This document shows positions 34,534 through 43,286 of a stretch of 45,376 nt of DNA, piece by piece. Position 1 is the stretch's first letter; each line of letters opens with the position of its first letter. The translations under genes were made by a program, and so were the position numbers. The notes under the pieces were generated by a model, which was not told the origin of the DNA, did no database searches, and was given only the letters and a program-made list of their open reading frames with translations. This DNA is from Bacteroidota bacterium (GTDB taxonomy: Bacteria; Bacteroidota; Rhodothermia; Rhodothermales; Salinibacteraceae): NCBI GenBank assembly GCA_009908725.1, contig JAAAOT010000364.1, forward strand, positions 1 through 45,376. The letters are read 5' to 3'.

Positions 34534-35517
34534 TCAGGACCCCGCGTCCGCCGGTGCGCGGGCTGTCGGTTCGGTGCCGGACGGTGTGACGTCACCATCG
34601 GGCGGTCGGTCCGTGCAGTGCTCGTATTCAAGCTCAAGCGTGGCGTGGTCGATGCCGTACTCGTCGTCGAGTACGCGCTTGATCGATTGTTTGACCCGGT
34701 CGAGATCGGACAGGCTCTCGATATCCCTTGTGGCAACGTGGGCCTCTAGAGCCACCCGCGATTCGTCCAGGCGCCAGACGTGGATGTGATGCATTCCCGC
34801 AACGTTTTCGAGCGAAGCAACTCGGTCGGCCATGGCATCAATGTCGAATCCGCGCGGAGCGCTTTCCATTAGGATGGAAATCGTCTCCCGGAGCATTCCG
34901 TAACTCTGGATAAGGATGTACGCGGCGATTGACGCCGTCAGAATCGGGTCGATGATCGTCCAGTCAAACCGAAGAATCACGACGCCGCCGGCAATGACTG
35001 CAATCGACCCAAGAGCGTCTGCAACGATGTGCACGAACGCGCTTCGGAGGTTCAGGCTGTCCCGGGAGGGAGCGTACAGCACAACGGCCGTGGCCACATT
35101 TCCGACGAGGGTGCCTGCGCCGACCCAGATCATGAGCGTACCGTCCACGGAGGCAGGTTCCAGCATGCGCTGCACTGCCTCGAAAATAAGGTAGAGAGCA
35201 ATCAGGACGAGCGTGATGAGATTGATGAAGGCGCCGATCAACTCGGCGCGATCGTACCCAAAGGTTCGACGATCATCGGCAGCTCGGGCAGAAAGCCGAC
35301 GCGCGATAAGGGACGTCCCCATGGAGGCGGTGTCGCTAAGGTTGTGCGTGGCATCGGCGATCAGGGCGAGGCTTCCGGCGAGGAATCCAGCGATGAATTC
35401 TACCGCCGTGATCAACGCGTTAAACACGATCGCCAGGACCAGACGCGTCGTCCCAGATGCATCGGAGGGGGCGTGGTCGTGAAGATGTCCGTCGCGATGC
35501 TCATTCGATGGGCTCAT
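34534..35517 (-). CDS. Cation diffusion facilitator (zinc/divalent-metal exporter)
   Basis: The protein has 327 residues with six predicted membrane helices followed by a cytoplasmic domain. The N-terminus is His-rich (HRDGHLHDHAP). The transport site comprises H58 and D62 in DATHNLSD (helix 2) and H163 and D167 in HIVADALG (helix 5), the HxxxD pairs of zinc-type CDF proteins. The C-terminal domain carries HHIHVWRLDESRVALEAHV, typical of the cytosolic metal-sensing fold, and a His-containing tail. It exchanges Zn2+ or similar metals for protons outward. It lies upstream of ppk1 on the same strand with 150 bases between. Starts at ATG 35517, divergent from the secreted protease-like gene at 35706. 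Confidence 0.95.
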   Translation of the reverse strand: MSPSNEHRDGHLHDHAPSDASGTTRLVLAIVFNALITAVEFIAGFLAGSLALIADATHNLSDTASMGTSLIARRLSARAADDRRTFGYDRAELIGAFINLITLVLIALYLIFEAVQRMLEPASVDGTLMIWVGAGTLVGNVATAVVLYAPSRDSLNLRSAFVHIVADALGSIAVIAGGVVILRFDWTIIDPILTASIAAYILIQSYGMLRETISILMESAPRGFDIDAMADRVASLENVAGMHHIHVWRLDESRVALEAHVATRDIESLSDLDRVKQSIKRVLDDEYGIDHATLELEYEHCTDRPPDGDVTPSGTEPTARAPADAGS

Positions 35518-35705
35518 CCCGGACCTGCAATTAGGAAGCAGTCGATGAATCGAGGGGGTAGATGCGATGTCGCCGGGTCACGGGATGGCTCGACCGGAAT
35601 CTGGCGCTTCGTGTCCCGAGCGTACGGTATGTGGAACCGCACTGAACGCGTCGGTTTCCATGTTCGCCCACGGGCAGTGACCACCGGACCTTTAACGAGC
35701 ACAAC

Positions 35706-38666
35706 ATGCACGTTTTACAACGCCCGCAGTGTGCCGACAGGCTGCAACGCGCGACACGCCGGCTGTGTATGTGCATCGCTCTACTTGTCGCTGCCCAGGT
35801 CCTCAGTGCGTCACTTTCGGATGCCCGTGCGCAGACGAGGGAGTACTCGACCCAGCATCGTCCCGCGGAGGTCGAGTATGTGTTGCGAACCTCCGGCCCA
35901 TTCACGGTGATATACCAGCGCGGATACGACCAGGCAGCCAGGCAGGCTGCGTCCGAGCTACACGCCGAACGGCTGGCGACCGATTCGCTCATCTCCAGTC
36001 CCGTGCAGGGGCGCGATCTCCGTCTTCCCGTCGTACTGAACGCGTTCAACGATCGATCCAACGGGTACGTCCGGCCCTTTCCATTCCGGACAGAGATCGA
36101 GCTGCCCACCCTGCAGTCGCCGGATCTGATCGGCGGTTTCGAGACGTGGACCGGCATTGTCGGGCCCCATGAACTGGTTCATGCGATGCACGGGGACCTG
36201 CAGGCGCCGTTCGGCGTGGGGCGCGTGCTCGGGTGGATGGGGAACGACCTGGAGCGCACGCTAAATTTGTCGGTTCCATCCGGGTGGGTGGAGGGAGTGG
36301 CGGTGTATCGCGAAAGCCGCATTGTCCCGGGCGGTGGTCGGCTGAATGCGCCTCGCTTCACGATGCGATACCGGGCGGCGATGGAGTCGGAGGACCCGTG
36401 GTCCCTCGCCCAGATGCTCGAACGACCGGCCTTCACGCAGCCGTTTGACCGATTTTACGTTGGAGGGGCTCATGCCTTTACGATGCTCGCGCTGGAGGAC
36501 ACACCGGCGTCGGAAGATGTCTTTCCGCGCACGGCCGGCTTTTTCAATCGATTCCCGTTTCTCGGATTCGGCGTGGCGCTATGGCACGGTACGGGTGAGC
36601 GACCCGGCACCATTCGGGACCGCCTTCGTCGCCAGGCGCACGAGACCCGACGGGTCCGCGCAGCCGATCGTTCGGCGCCCACTACTGTGGGATCGGCCGC
36701 GGGCCTTTCTCATCGGCGGCCGTACTGGCTGGACTCGAATTACGTGATCGCGACCGCCCGTGGCTACAACCTCCGCCGCGGACTCTACCGCATCGACGTG
36801 CGCACCGGCGAGCGGGAGCGTATCGCTGCTCAGGCCGTGGCAAATGACACCGAGTACACGCTCGCTCCTGACAGCAGCCGCGTCTGGACGACCCGTTTCG
36901 TCCCGGATACGTTTTCCTCAATCCAGGAGCGTGTGGAAGTTCAACCCGTGTCGCTCGATGATGGGCAACGGGGAGCGCGTACGGAGCGAAAACGCGTCCG
37001 TACACCTGTTGAGATGCCGGACGGTCGCCTTTTCGCTGTTCGAAATGACGGTCCGACAACGCACATCGTGGAACGAACAGCGGGCGGTCGGTTCGTGCAG
37101 CGCACGGCGTACACCAACGTTCGCGTGCTCCATATGTCGGCGTCTCCCTCGGCGAATGTGATCGCCGTGCTCGCAAATGTTGGCGGCGACCACAGGATTT
37201 ACCGCTTCGAGCCGGGGACGGACGACGATCCCTCATCCTTCGTGCTGGAGCCCTGGTTCGCCTTGCCCGGCCTCCGGCTGTACGATGTAAGCTGGGGCCC
37301 GGACGGCCGGTATATGCTGGTCTCCGCGGCAGCGCCGTCGTCTTCCCCGACGTTTCCAGGGCAGCCTCCGACCGCGGCGGAAACGCCGAACGTTTACGTT
37401 CTGGACACCGAGAAGGGGGTAGTTACGCGGCAGACCGATGCGCGGTACGGCGCCTTTGAGGCAGCCCTGTCGCCCGACCGTTCGACCCTCGCCTACATCC
37501 GGTATCGGCACGAGCGCTACGACCTGGTCGTTTCAGATTTTGACCCGACCATTCCGACTGTCTCGGCCGATTCAGTTGAACATGGAACGGAGATGTGGAC
37601 CGGACCCGCGCTGCTCAGAACCGAGTCCGAGGTTCCGGACATCCCCTGGTCGGAGGCCCGGCCCTACCGCCCGAGGCGCCACCTGGCCCCTCGCGTGCTT
37701 TACCCGGTCGTGCGCGACATCGACGACGCATCGGACATAGACGATCTGAGCGCCGGGGATGCATCGCCGGTGGGCTGGGGGCTGGGCATTCAGGGGACCG
37801 ACCCGCTCCAGACGTGGTCGTACGGTGCCGAGGCATGGGTGCAGGATGCGTCGCTCTGGTCGGAGGCGTCCATCCAGTATGCCGGTATCATCCCCAGGCC
37901 GTCCCTCAACCTTTTTCGTCGTCCAACCCTTCTCGGACCATGCGCTCGACTGGAGGAGGAGGGGGCCGGCCTCGGCCTCGACGCACCGGTCACCTTCGCG
38001 TCAAACGTATATCAGTCGGTGGGGCGGTTCGGTCTTGACATCGAATGGCGGCGCACCCGGCTCGTGCGCGATGATCAGGCGGAGAGCCGCGTACAGCGCG
38101 CGACGCTGGAGCCGTCGGCGACCATCGGGTATCGGCTGCAGCAAAACCCCAGGGACTTGATCCCGAACAGCGGCCTTCTTTTTTCCGGCGTCAGTACGCA
38201 CGACGTATGGACCGACGGGGCGGATCAGCAGGGAGTACTCGGGCTCGTAAGTGCATTCGTTCCGCTGCTTTCACGCTGGAATACCGGCATCCGGCTCGGG
38301 GCGGGCATCGTAAGCCAGCGACGGGGTACAGAGTTCGGTCTCGGCACATTCCTCCCGAGGGGAAATGAAGACTTTTCCCTGCCGTCCGGGACGTTCGTGC
38401 GGTGGAAAGGAGAGATTCTTCAGCCTCTTGCATTCGTAGATGATGGGCTCGTCACCGTGCCGGTGTATCTGAAAGCCGTCTACGCCTACGGTTTCGGGTC
38501 CACGGTCACGCGCGCCTCGAATGTTTTTGGCCGCGGTCCGCGCGTAAGCGCCATCGGCGCCGGACTCGGGGCCCGCATCCGGCTGTTCTCCGTTGCCGAC
38601 CTCGACCTTCGCCTCGGTCTGGCCTACGACGTGGAGGAGCGGGGCGTGACCGTGGTCTACCGGTGA
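35706..38666 (+). CDS. Secreted HExxH metallopeptidase-like protein with beta-propeller and predicted C-terminal barrel
   Basis: The protein has 986 residues. The signal peptide has a hydrophobic core around CMCIALLVAAQVLSA and cleavage near ARAQT. Region 1 (about 50-330) has H155-E156 and H159 in PHELVHAMH and E196 in WVEGVAVYRES, matching HExxH plus a downstream Glu as in gluzincin zinc peptidases. Region 2 (about 330-660) has repeated strands such as RPYWLDSNYVI, TEYTLAPDSSRVW, GLRLYDVSWGPDGRY and FEAALSPDRSTLAYI, a TolB/WD40-like propeller. Region 3 (about 690-986) has alternating aromatic/hydrophobic strands ending VEERGVTVVYR, like an outer-membrane barrel. The combination suggests a surface or periplasm-facing protease anchored in the outer membrane. 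This is inference from motifs. It stands alone. Confidence 0.75.
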   Translation: MHVLQRPQCADRLQRATRRLCMCIALLVAAQVLSASLSDARAQTREYSTQHRPAEVEYVLRTSGPFTVIYQRGYDQAARQAASELHAERLATDSLISSPVQGRDLRLPVVLNAFNDRSNGYVRPFPFRTEIELPTLQSPDLIGGFETWTGIVGPHELVHAMHGDLQAPFGVGRVLGWMGNDLERTLNLSVPSGWVEGVAVYRESRIVPGGGRLNAPRFTMRYRAAMESEDPWSLAQMLERPAFTQPFDRFYVGGAHAFTMLALEDTPASEDVFPRTAGFFNRFPFLGFGVALWHGTGERPGTIRDRLRRQAHETRRVRAADRSAPTTVGSAAGLSHRRPYWLDSNYVIATARGYNLRRGLYRIDVRTGERERIAAQAVANDTEYTLAPDSSRVWTTRFVPDTFSSIQERVEVQPVSLDDGQRGARTERKRVRTPVEMPDGRLFAVRNDGPTTHIVERTAGGRFVQRTAYTNVRVLHMSASPSANVIAVLANVGGDHRIYRFEPGTDDDPSSFVLEPWFALPGLRLYDVSWGPDGRYMLVSAAAPSSSPTFPGQPPTAAETPNVYVLDTEKGVVTRQTDARYGAFEAALSPDRSTLAYIRYRHERYDLVVSDFDPTIPTVSADSVEHGTEMWTGPALLRTESEVPDIPWSEARPYRPRRHLAPRVLYPVVRDIDDASDIDDLSAGDASPVGWGLGIQGTDPLQTWSYGAEAWVQDASLWSEASIQYAGIIPRPSLNLFRRPTLLGPCARLEEEGAGLGLDAPVTFASNVYQSVGRFGLDIEWRRTRLVRDDQAESRVQRATLEPSATIGYRLQQNPRDLIPNSGLLFSGVSTHDVWTDGADQQGVLGLVSAFVPLLSRWNTGIRLGAGIVSQRRGTEFGLGTFLPRGNEDFSLPSGTFVRWKGEILQPLAFVDDGLVTVPVYLKAVYAYGFGSTVTRASNVFGRGPRVSAIGAGLGARIRLFSVADLDLRLGLAYDVEERGVTVVYR

Positions 38667-38852
38667 CTCAACGCGCTGAACCACGTCGCAGGGCCGACCG
38701 GTGGCCTCGAACGCAAAGGAGATGTGAACTTTCAAGATGAACCCGTCGCCAACGGCGGCGCCTCTCGCCTCTCACCGACCGGCGTCGAACTTTCGCTGCC
38801 ATCCGCCGGTAACACACTTATCCGATAGACGCGCACACAGCGGTGCTCAAAT

Positions 38853-39230
38853 ATGGATAAGCTGAAGTGCAAGACCTGCGGCTGCGAGAGCCTGCGCCCG
38901 ATGCAGGTAGTGTTCGATGAGGAAGAGGCACCGGAACTCATCGGTGACGATCAGGACTCGCGGTTCTACAGTTGTCAGGTATGCGGGGACAACTGGCTTT
39001 CTGTTAAGGAAACAACCCCGGACGGGAAGTGCACGATCACCTACGTCCACCAGATGGGGACGTCTCCCGTGCTCAAACGTGTCGCCCACATGTCGAACCA
39101 GATCATCGTCGACGACGATAACGTGGACGAGTGGGAGTACTTCAAGGGAGAAGAGCCGGTTGAGGAGGAGGAGTGGCGTGATCTCCTGTCAAGTCGACGC
39201 GACACGCTCAAAGCGTCCTGCGTGAACTGA
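38853..39230 (+). CDS. Small acidic zinc-ribbon protein; function unknown
   Basis: The protein has 125 residues. Two Cys pairs (C6 and C9 in LKCKTCGC, C41 and C44 in YSCQVCGDNW, with an extra C11) fit a treble-clef or TFIIS/RPB9-like zinc ribbon. The sequence between and after is rich in Asp and Glu, including DDDNVDEWEYF and EEPVEEEEW. No membrane segment is visible, so it should be cytoplasmic. No specific family is recognised; such small ribbons may bind nucleic acid or another protein. It starts at ATG 38853 and is followed 72 bases after its stop by a strong terminator at 39302-39346, which suggests a short monocistronic transcript. Confidence 0.75.
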   Translation: MDKLKCKTCGCESLRPMQVVFDEEEAPELIGDDQDSRFYSCQVCGDNWLSVKETTPDGKCTITYVHQMGTSPVLKRVAHMSNQIIVDDDNVDEWEYFKGEEPVEEEEWRDLLSSRRDTLKASCVN

Positions 39231-39301
39231 GAAGATACATCCACCGGATGCCGGGTCGCCGTGCGACGGTGTGAAAGCCGTTAATTGCGAACGCCAAACG
39301 G

Positions 39302-39346
39302 AAGCCGCCCTGTCGAGTGGATCGACGGGGCGGCTTTACCTTTTGT
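39302..39346 (+). terminator. Rho-independent terminator after the zinc-ribbon gene
   Basis: AAGCCGCCC at 39302-39310 pairs with GGGCGGCTT at 39328-39336, and an inner GTCGA/TCGAC stem extends it. TTTACCTTTTG follows. It lies between the zinc-ribbon stop (39230) and the convergent response-regulator stop (39379). Confidence 0.85.
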
Positions 39347-39378
39347 TGAACACCGGCGCAGACGCTGCCATCATGACC

Positions 39379-39777
39379 TCAGGCCGACTGCGTTCCCTGC
39401 GTTTGCTCCAGGCTGGTCTCGATGGCCGAGGTCAGGTCCGCCCGCGTGAATGGCTTACTGACGTACTGGTCGAAGCCTGCCTCCAGGAAATCTTCGCGGT
39501 CACCGGGCATCGCGTATGCCGTGAGTGCAATGGCCGGCACGTCGGCCAGTTCTTCTCGTTGCCGGAGCAGATGAAGCAAGTCTGTCCCGGTCCGTTGCCC
39601 GCTGAGGTTGATGTCCAGCAGAAAAATATCGAAGTCGTTTTCATCGGCGGCATCCAACGCGTCATCAACGCCGGATACGACAACGACGTCGAACGAGCTC
39701 TTGAGCAGGTGCTTCAGGAGGAGTTGGGTTTCGGAATTGTCCTCCACCGCAAGAATGTGGGCTCGGGTCGAACTCAT
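39379..39777 (-). CDS. Single-domain response regulator (CheY-like)
   Basis: A receiver domain only: 132 residues from ATG 39777 (MSSTRAHILAVEDNSE). ATG 39822 would add 15 residues. Phosphorylation-site residues are present: E12-D13 in AVEDN, phospho-acceptor D55 in FLLDINLSG, T87 in IALTAYA and K108 in YVSKPF. There is no output domain, so it probably acts by protein contact or in a phosphorelay. No histidine kinase is adjacent; the large kinase at 6075-9998 lacks a receiver and could be a partner, but a link over 30 kb is speculation. It lies downstream of the HhH-barrel gene on the same strand after 267 bases. Confidence 0.93.
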   Translation of the reverse strand: MSSTRAHILAVEDNSETQLLLKHLLKSSFDVVVVSGVDDALDAADENDFDIFLLDINLSGQRTGTDLLHLLRQREELADVPAIALTAYAMPGDREDFLEAGFDQYVSKPFTRADLTSAIETSLEQTQGTQSA

Positions 39778-40044
39778 GGGACGGGTCGGAGCGCTCTCGT
39801 GGTCAGTCGTGACGGATGACATCCGTGGCCAAAGTCGGGTCTGCGGATAGGAATAGGCCGGTCCTGAAACCGGTGTGCATATGAACGTACGTGTCAGGCC
39901 AGACAATTTCTTGCCGGACGGACACTCACATCCATATCGGTTCGCATTTCGGTAGATTTTTCTTGCCCTCAGCGCTGTTCGGATCCACGACCCTTTCCCC
40001 AAAGAGTTCCTCCTCAGCGGTACCGGTGGTAAGATTGAGGAGGT

Positions 40045-42171
40045 TCATGGGAATCGCCAATGCAGCTGTAGATCTACCTCGCGAACACGATTGCCGACAT
40101 ACTCATCCCGGCCGGATCCGATGCGAACACGGTCGTCGTAGCGGGTGACGGCGTACTTTGCTTCCAGAAGAAGATGCTCGGTGAGTTCAGCGCGCAGCAC
40201 CAGGTAGGATCGTTCGCCGCGCCCAAACAATGCCGGCACGCGAAAGGCGTAACGCGGACCACGCTCGTAGGCGAAGAGGCGTGCTTCGTAGCCGTCGGTT
40301 TCGAAGAGCGCAACCCGTCCGATCAGTCGTACCCGTTCGAACACATCCCACTCTACATCCTGAACCAGGAGCGTACCGTGAGCCTTGTCGCGGTCGGTAT
40401 CGGAACCGCCCGGCGGAATGGCGATGACGGACTCCAGACGTGTACCGAGCCGTAACCGGTCCGACCAGGCGTAGTCAACATCCCATCGCACGCTGCTTCG
40501 CGTTTCCGGTGCAACCCCATCTGTCGCCAGCGGTGACGGACCGGTGTGGCCGTCGATCCTCTGGTCCTTCGTTTCCGTTCGTAGCTGCACGTAGTGCTTC
40601 AGCCAGGGACGGGGCGCGTGTTCTACAATGAGCCGCACGTCCCGTCCGGTTGTGGGGCGCGGCATGTTGTAGCGGAGCCACGGAAATCGGTACTGATCGA
40701 CGTACCCAATCACGCTCCAGTGGTCATGAACACGGACTCGCGCGGCCAGATAAAGTCCGGTTTCATTCTGCGGTGCCGTTTCGGAAAAGCCAAATCCGAA
40801 CCGATTGTCGTATTCCGGCGCGTAGTGACGGGCGTGAAGTGCCAGGTCGACCCGGTTTGCGCCTTGATAGGCGAATCCCCCGACCGCCGCGAGGCTCCCG
40901 CCGGGACCGCGTGCGATCTCTCCGGAGAGGATGGACGGTCCGGCATCCACGATCGCGTGAAGCGACGCAATGCGTAGGTGGCGGCCGGCGTGGTCGAAGG
41001 CGTCGGATGGACGATTTCTCGGCACTCTGCGCCGATCGACCGTAGACGCCAGGGCAGCACCTCCGACCGACCACCGTTTTCCCTCGAGCTTGATTAGGGT
41101 GCCTGCAACGGATTCCGTGACGGCATCGCGATTGGCGCGTTCCGTGGGGGTTCGATGGAGCCCGGTGTTCGAGAGGTTTGTCCATGGAGGTTCGAGCGGG
41201 TCGGTGCGATCGTCGATGCTTGCGTCCAGGCGGCGTCGGGATATGAACGACGATATTGAGGCCACAGGCATCCAGGTTCGGTCCTGCAGCCAGCGCTCGG
41301 TCCCGATTCGAAGCGCCAGCCCGCGAAAGAACCGGTTCTCCTCGGTGGATGCGAATGGGGCGATTCCGCGACCGTCCCGTAAAATGCCGTCGACCGCATT
41401 CCGACCCTTTCCGAAGGCCGGGCCGCGCCACAGGGCAACCCCGTGCCCTGCAGACACTGTGTAATCGCCGATGATGATGGACGAGATCGGTCCCACATCG
41501 GTAATAGCTAACGTGCCGGCGACATGGTCAAAACCCGGCGCGCGGTCGGTCATGTCCCAACGCCAGGCCTCTCCCGGATCCTTATCCAGTGCGGCGGCGG
41601 CCAGGAGGCGTTCCCCCAGGGTGATTTCGGCCCGCGACGTGTGTCTCGCCGGCCCACCCTGGTACCCCGTGCGGGCCGAGTCGGGCCGGTAGCCGCGACC
41701 CAGGTCGAGCCGCCGCGTCCATCGGTAGGCCGTGCGGATCTCGGCGTCGCGGACGGCTGCCGACCATGGCTCAGGACGGGTGGGTGCGTCCGGACGTTTG
41801 GGTACCACATGAGAAGTCGTAATAAACGGCCGGAGGCGCCGATATTGCTGCGGATCGATGCCTTCTACAGTCAAGAGGTCGGACGGCGAAGAAAATCGTC
41901 CGCGTCGTGATCGGTGTCGAACGATCCGGCGGGCGAGAAGGAGGGAGAGGCCCGGGATGGCTGTCAGCTCCGACGCGGTGGCTGCATTCACATCCACCGG
42001 GCGAGCCTGCAGTTCGATCAGGCGTTCTGCAATTGCTTCTCCGGTAGCCGTCGCCGTGTCCACGTCGTCCACGAACGCGTCGACCGGCGTCTCCGTCGAA
42101 TCAATGTGCTGGGCCCGGACGGTCAGGGACGTCGTGCTGAGTAGAAGGAATAGTAAGCCGACTCGGAGCAT
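40045..42171 (-). CDS. Secreted helix-hairpin-helix protein with predicted outer-membrane barrel
   Basis: The protein has 708 residues from ATG 42171 (MLRVGLLFLLLSTTSLTVRAQ, a signal peptide). A ComEA-type helix-hairpin-helix domain follows at about 65-120: VDVNAATASELTAIPGLSLL, then RRGRFSSPSDLLTVEGID. The remaining ~570 residues are strand-rich with frequent aromatics, including GDYTVSAGHGVALWRGPAFG, a motif I associate with large HhH-containing Bacteroidota proteins of unknown function, and end in LQLHWRFP, a typical barrel C-terminus. An HhH domain in the periplasm suggests DNA or protein contact; a DNA-uptake pore is one possible role, but no experimental basis is known to me. It lies 47 bases downstream of a PorV/PorQ-like gene and is probably cotranscribed with it. 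Confidence 0.8.
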   Translation of the reverse strand: MLRVGLLFLLLSTTSLTVRAQHIDSTETPVDAFVDDVDTATATGEAIAERLIELQARPVDVNAATASELTAIPGLSLLLARRIVRHRSRRGRFSSPSDLLTVEGIDPQQYRRLRPFITTSHVVPKRPDAPTRPEPWSAAVRDAEIRTAYRWTRRLDLGRGYRPDSARTGYQGGPARHTSRAEITLGERLLAAAALDKDPGEAWRWDMTDRAPGFDHVAGTLAITDVGPISSIIIGDYTVSAGHGVALWRGPAFGKGRNAVDGILRDGRGIAPFASTEENRFFRGLALRIGTERWLQDRTWMPVASISSFISRRRLDASIDDRTDPLEPPWTNLSNTGLHRTPTERANRDAVTESVAGTLIKLEGKRWSVGGAALASTVDRRRVPRNRPSDAFDHAGRHLRIASLHAIVDAGPSILSGEIARGPGGSLAAVGGFAYQGANRVDLALHARHYAPEYDNRFGFGFSETAPQNETGLYLAARVRVHDHWSVIGYVDQYRFPWLRYNMPRPTTGRDVRLIVEHAPRPWLKHYVQLRTETKDQRIDGHTGPSPLATDGVAPETRSSVRWDVDYAWSDRLRLGTRLESVIAIPPGGSDTDRDKAHGTLLVQDVEWDVFERVRLIGRVALFETDGYEARLFAYERGPRYAFRVPALFGRGERSYLVLRAELTEHLLLEAKYAVTRYDDRVRIGSGRDEYVGNRVREVDLQLHWRFP

Positions 42172-42218
42172 GTCTAAAATAGACGTCGGGAGAACGGTCA
42201 GGCTGGCTTGCGGATCGT

Positions 42219-43031
42219 TTACCACGTAAGGGACAGGCCGCCGCCATGCGACCAGCCTAGATCGGGATGGCTTTCCGCCGAGATGTCGATCGAGAGAGCG
42301 CCGAGGCGGACCCCGGTGCCGAGAGTGAAGCGCGCCGGAAACCGTGCGGCACCGGCACGTACCGCGAGTGCTGCGACCGGCCATACCTCAATGCCTCCAC
42401 GTAGCGACCAGGGGAAGGCTACGTCTTTATACACGTCCGTATAGAGATTGACGGTGGGCGTCGCCCGGTAGTGCAGTCCGACGGATAGCGACCGCGGTAG
42501 CGGCTCGCCCGCGATGCTGCTCCCCGTCAGGTTGTCTGCGCGAACGCCTGCCGTCAGGGACGCCAGGACGGGGACGAGCAAGCCGGCTCGAAACGAAAAC
42601 GCCTGGACAGAGGGGAAGCCGTCGATGCCGACATGCTGGTACCGGGCACCTACGCCCATGGAAAGTGCGCGGGACGTCCCGAGGGACAGACGTCGGGCGA
42701 CGGCGATGGTCACGAAGGTTTCGCGATACGCCTCGTATCCGAACGTGCCCGCCCCCGTCTGAACAACCGCACCGGGCACGGGGAGTCGAATGGCGACAGC
42801 GGCATGACGCAGTTCTGCGAGTCCGAACGGTTGACGCCCGAAGACCGTGACGTCGCGTTTAGGTGTGTACCCGGGGATCGCCGGGTTTACGTGTATGCCG
42901 GAATCGAACGTATCGCCCGTCGTTGCAAGGGCCAGTGCGACCGAGCGCGCGCTACCCATGCGATCCATTCCGGTTTGAGCAGCGGCCGCCGTTGGGAGTA
43001 CAGCCAGAAAGAGGATAAGCACGCGTATCAT
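42219..43031 (-). CDS. PorV/PorQ-like outer-membrane protein
   Basis: The protein has 270 residues. The signal peptide MIRVLILFLAVLPTAAAAQ is followed by a mature barrel-like sequence. The N-terminal NPAIPGY motif after GSARSVALALATTGDTF is the NPA-type feature of PorV/PorQ/FadL-like barrels in Bacteroidota, and the C-terminus (HGGGLSLTW) ends with an aromatic residue, as barrels do. Internal strands alternate hydrophobic and polar residues (FVTIAVARRLSLGTS, SMGVGARYQHVG, LTAGVRADNLTG). PorV and PorQ assist cargo handling in type IX secretion, but members outside that system exist. No T9SS core gene is in the window, apart from the DUF4835 gene divergently placed 255 bases away. A sigma70-like promoter at 43082-43109 precedes it. 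Confidence 0.7.
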   Translation of the reverse strand: MIRVLILFLAVLPTAAAAQTGMDRMGSARSVALALATTGDTFDSGIHVNPAIPGYTPKRDVTVFGRQPFGLAELRHAAVAIRLPVPGAVVQTGAGTFGYEAYRETFVTIAVARRLSLGTSRALSMGVGARYQHVGIDGFPSVQAFSFRAGLLVPVLASLTAGVRADNLTGSSIAGEPLPRSLSVGLHYRATPTVNLYTDVYKDVAFPWSLRGGIEVWPVAALAVRAGAARFPARFTLGTGVRLGALSIDISAESHPDLGWSHGGGLSLTW

Positions 43032-43081
43032 AAGACTCCGAAGATGTCCTGTGTATTAAATCATATATACACCTACGTATA

Positions 43082-43109
43082 ATTATAAATATATAAACTA
43101 TAAAGTCAA
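43082..43109 (-). promoter_or_regulatory. AT-rich promoter island with TTGACT-16-TATAAT, upstream of the PorV/PorQ-like gene
   Basis: On the minus strand TTGACT (43109-43104) and TATAAT (43087-43082) are separated by 16 bases inside an unusually AT-rich stretch (about 43055-43110) in this GC-rich window. Transcription would start near 43075 and give a leader of about 44 bases before the start codon at 43031. The match is to a classical sigma70 promoter rather than to the TTTG/TAnnTTTG pattern described in Bacteroidetes, although TATATTTA-like bases overlap it. Divergent use toward 43287 is possible. Confidence 0.55.
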
Positions 43110-43286
43110 TAGCTGGTTCTGGGGTTATCGGAATCGTCTGTTCATGGTCGGGCAGGCGGTCGAAACCCGTTGACAGAGGTCGGGTTGGACGATTACCAAG
43201 ACACCTTCCGGTGCCATGTGAAGGCACTTCGCTGTCTATTCCTATCAGGTCGCGGCTGCGCGCTCCAGCCGTAACAACGGATCCGC

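Noticed and set aside
6075-39777. Kinase (6075-9998) and response regulator (39379-39777) as a two-component pair
   Set aside because: They are about 30 kb apart with no shared context; there is no sequence evidence of pairing.
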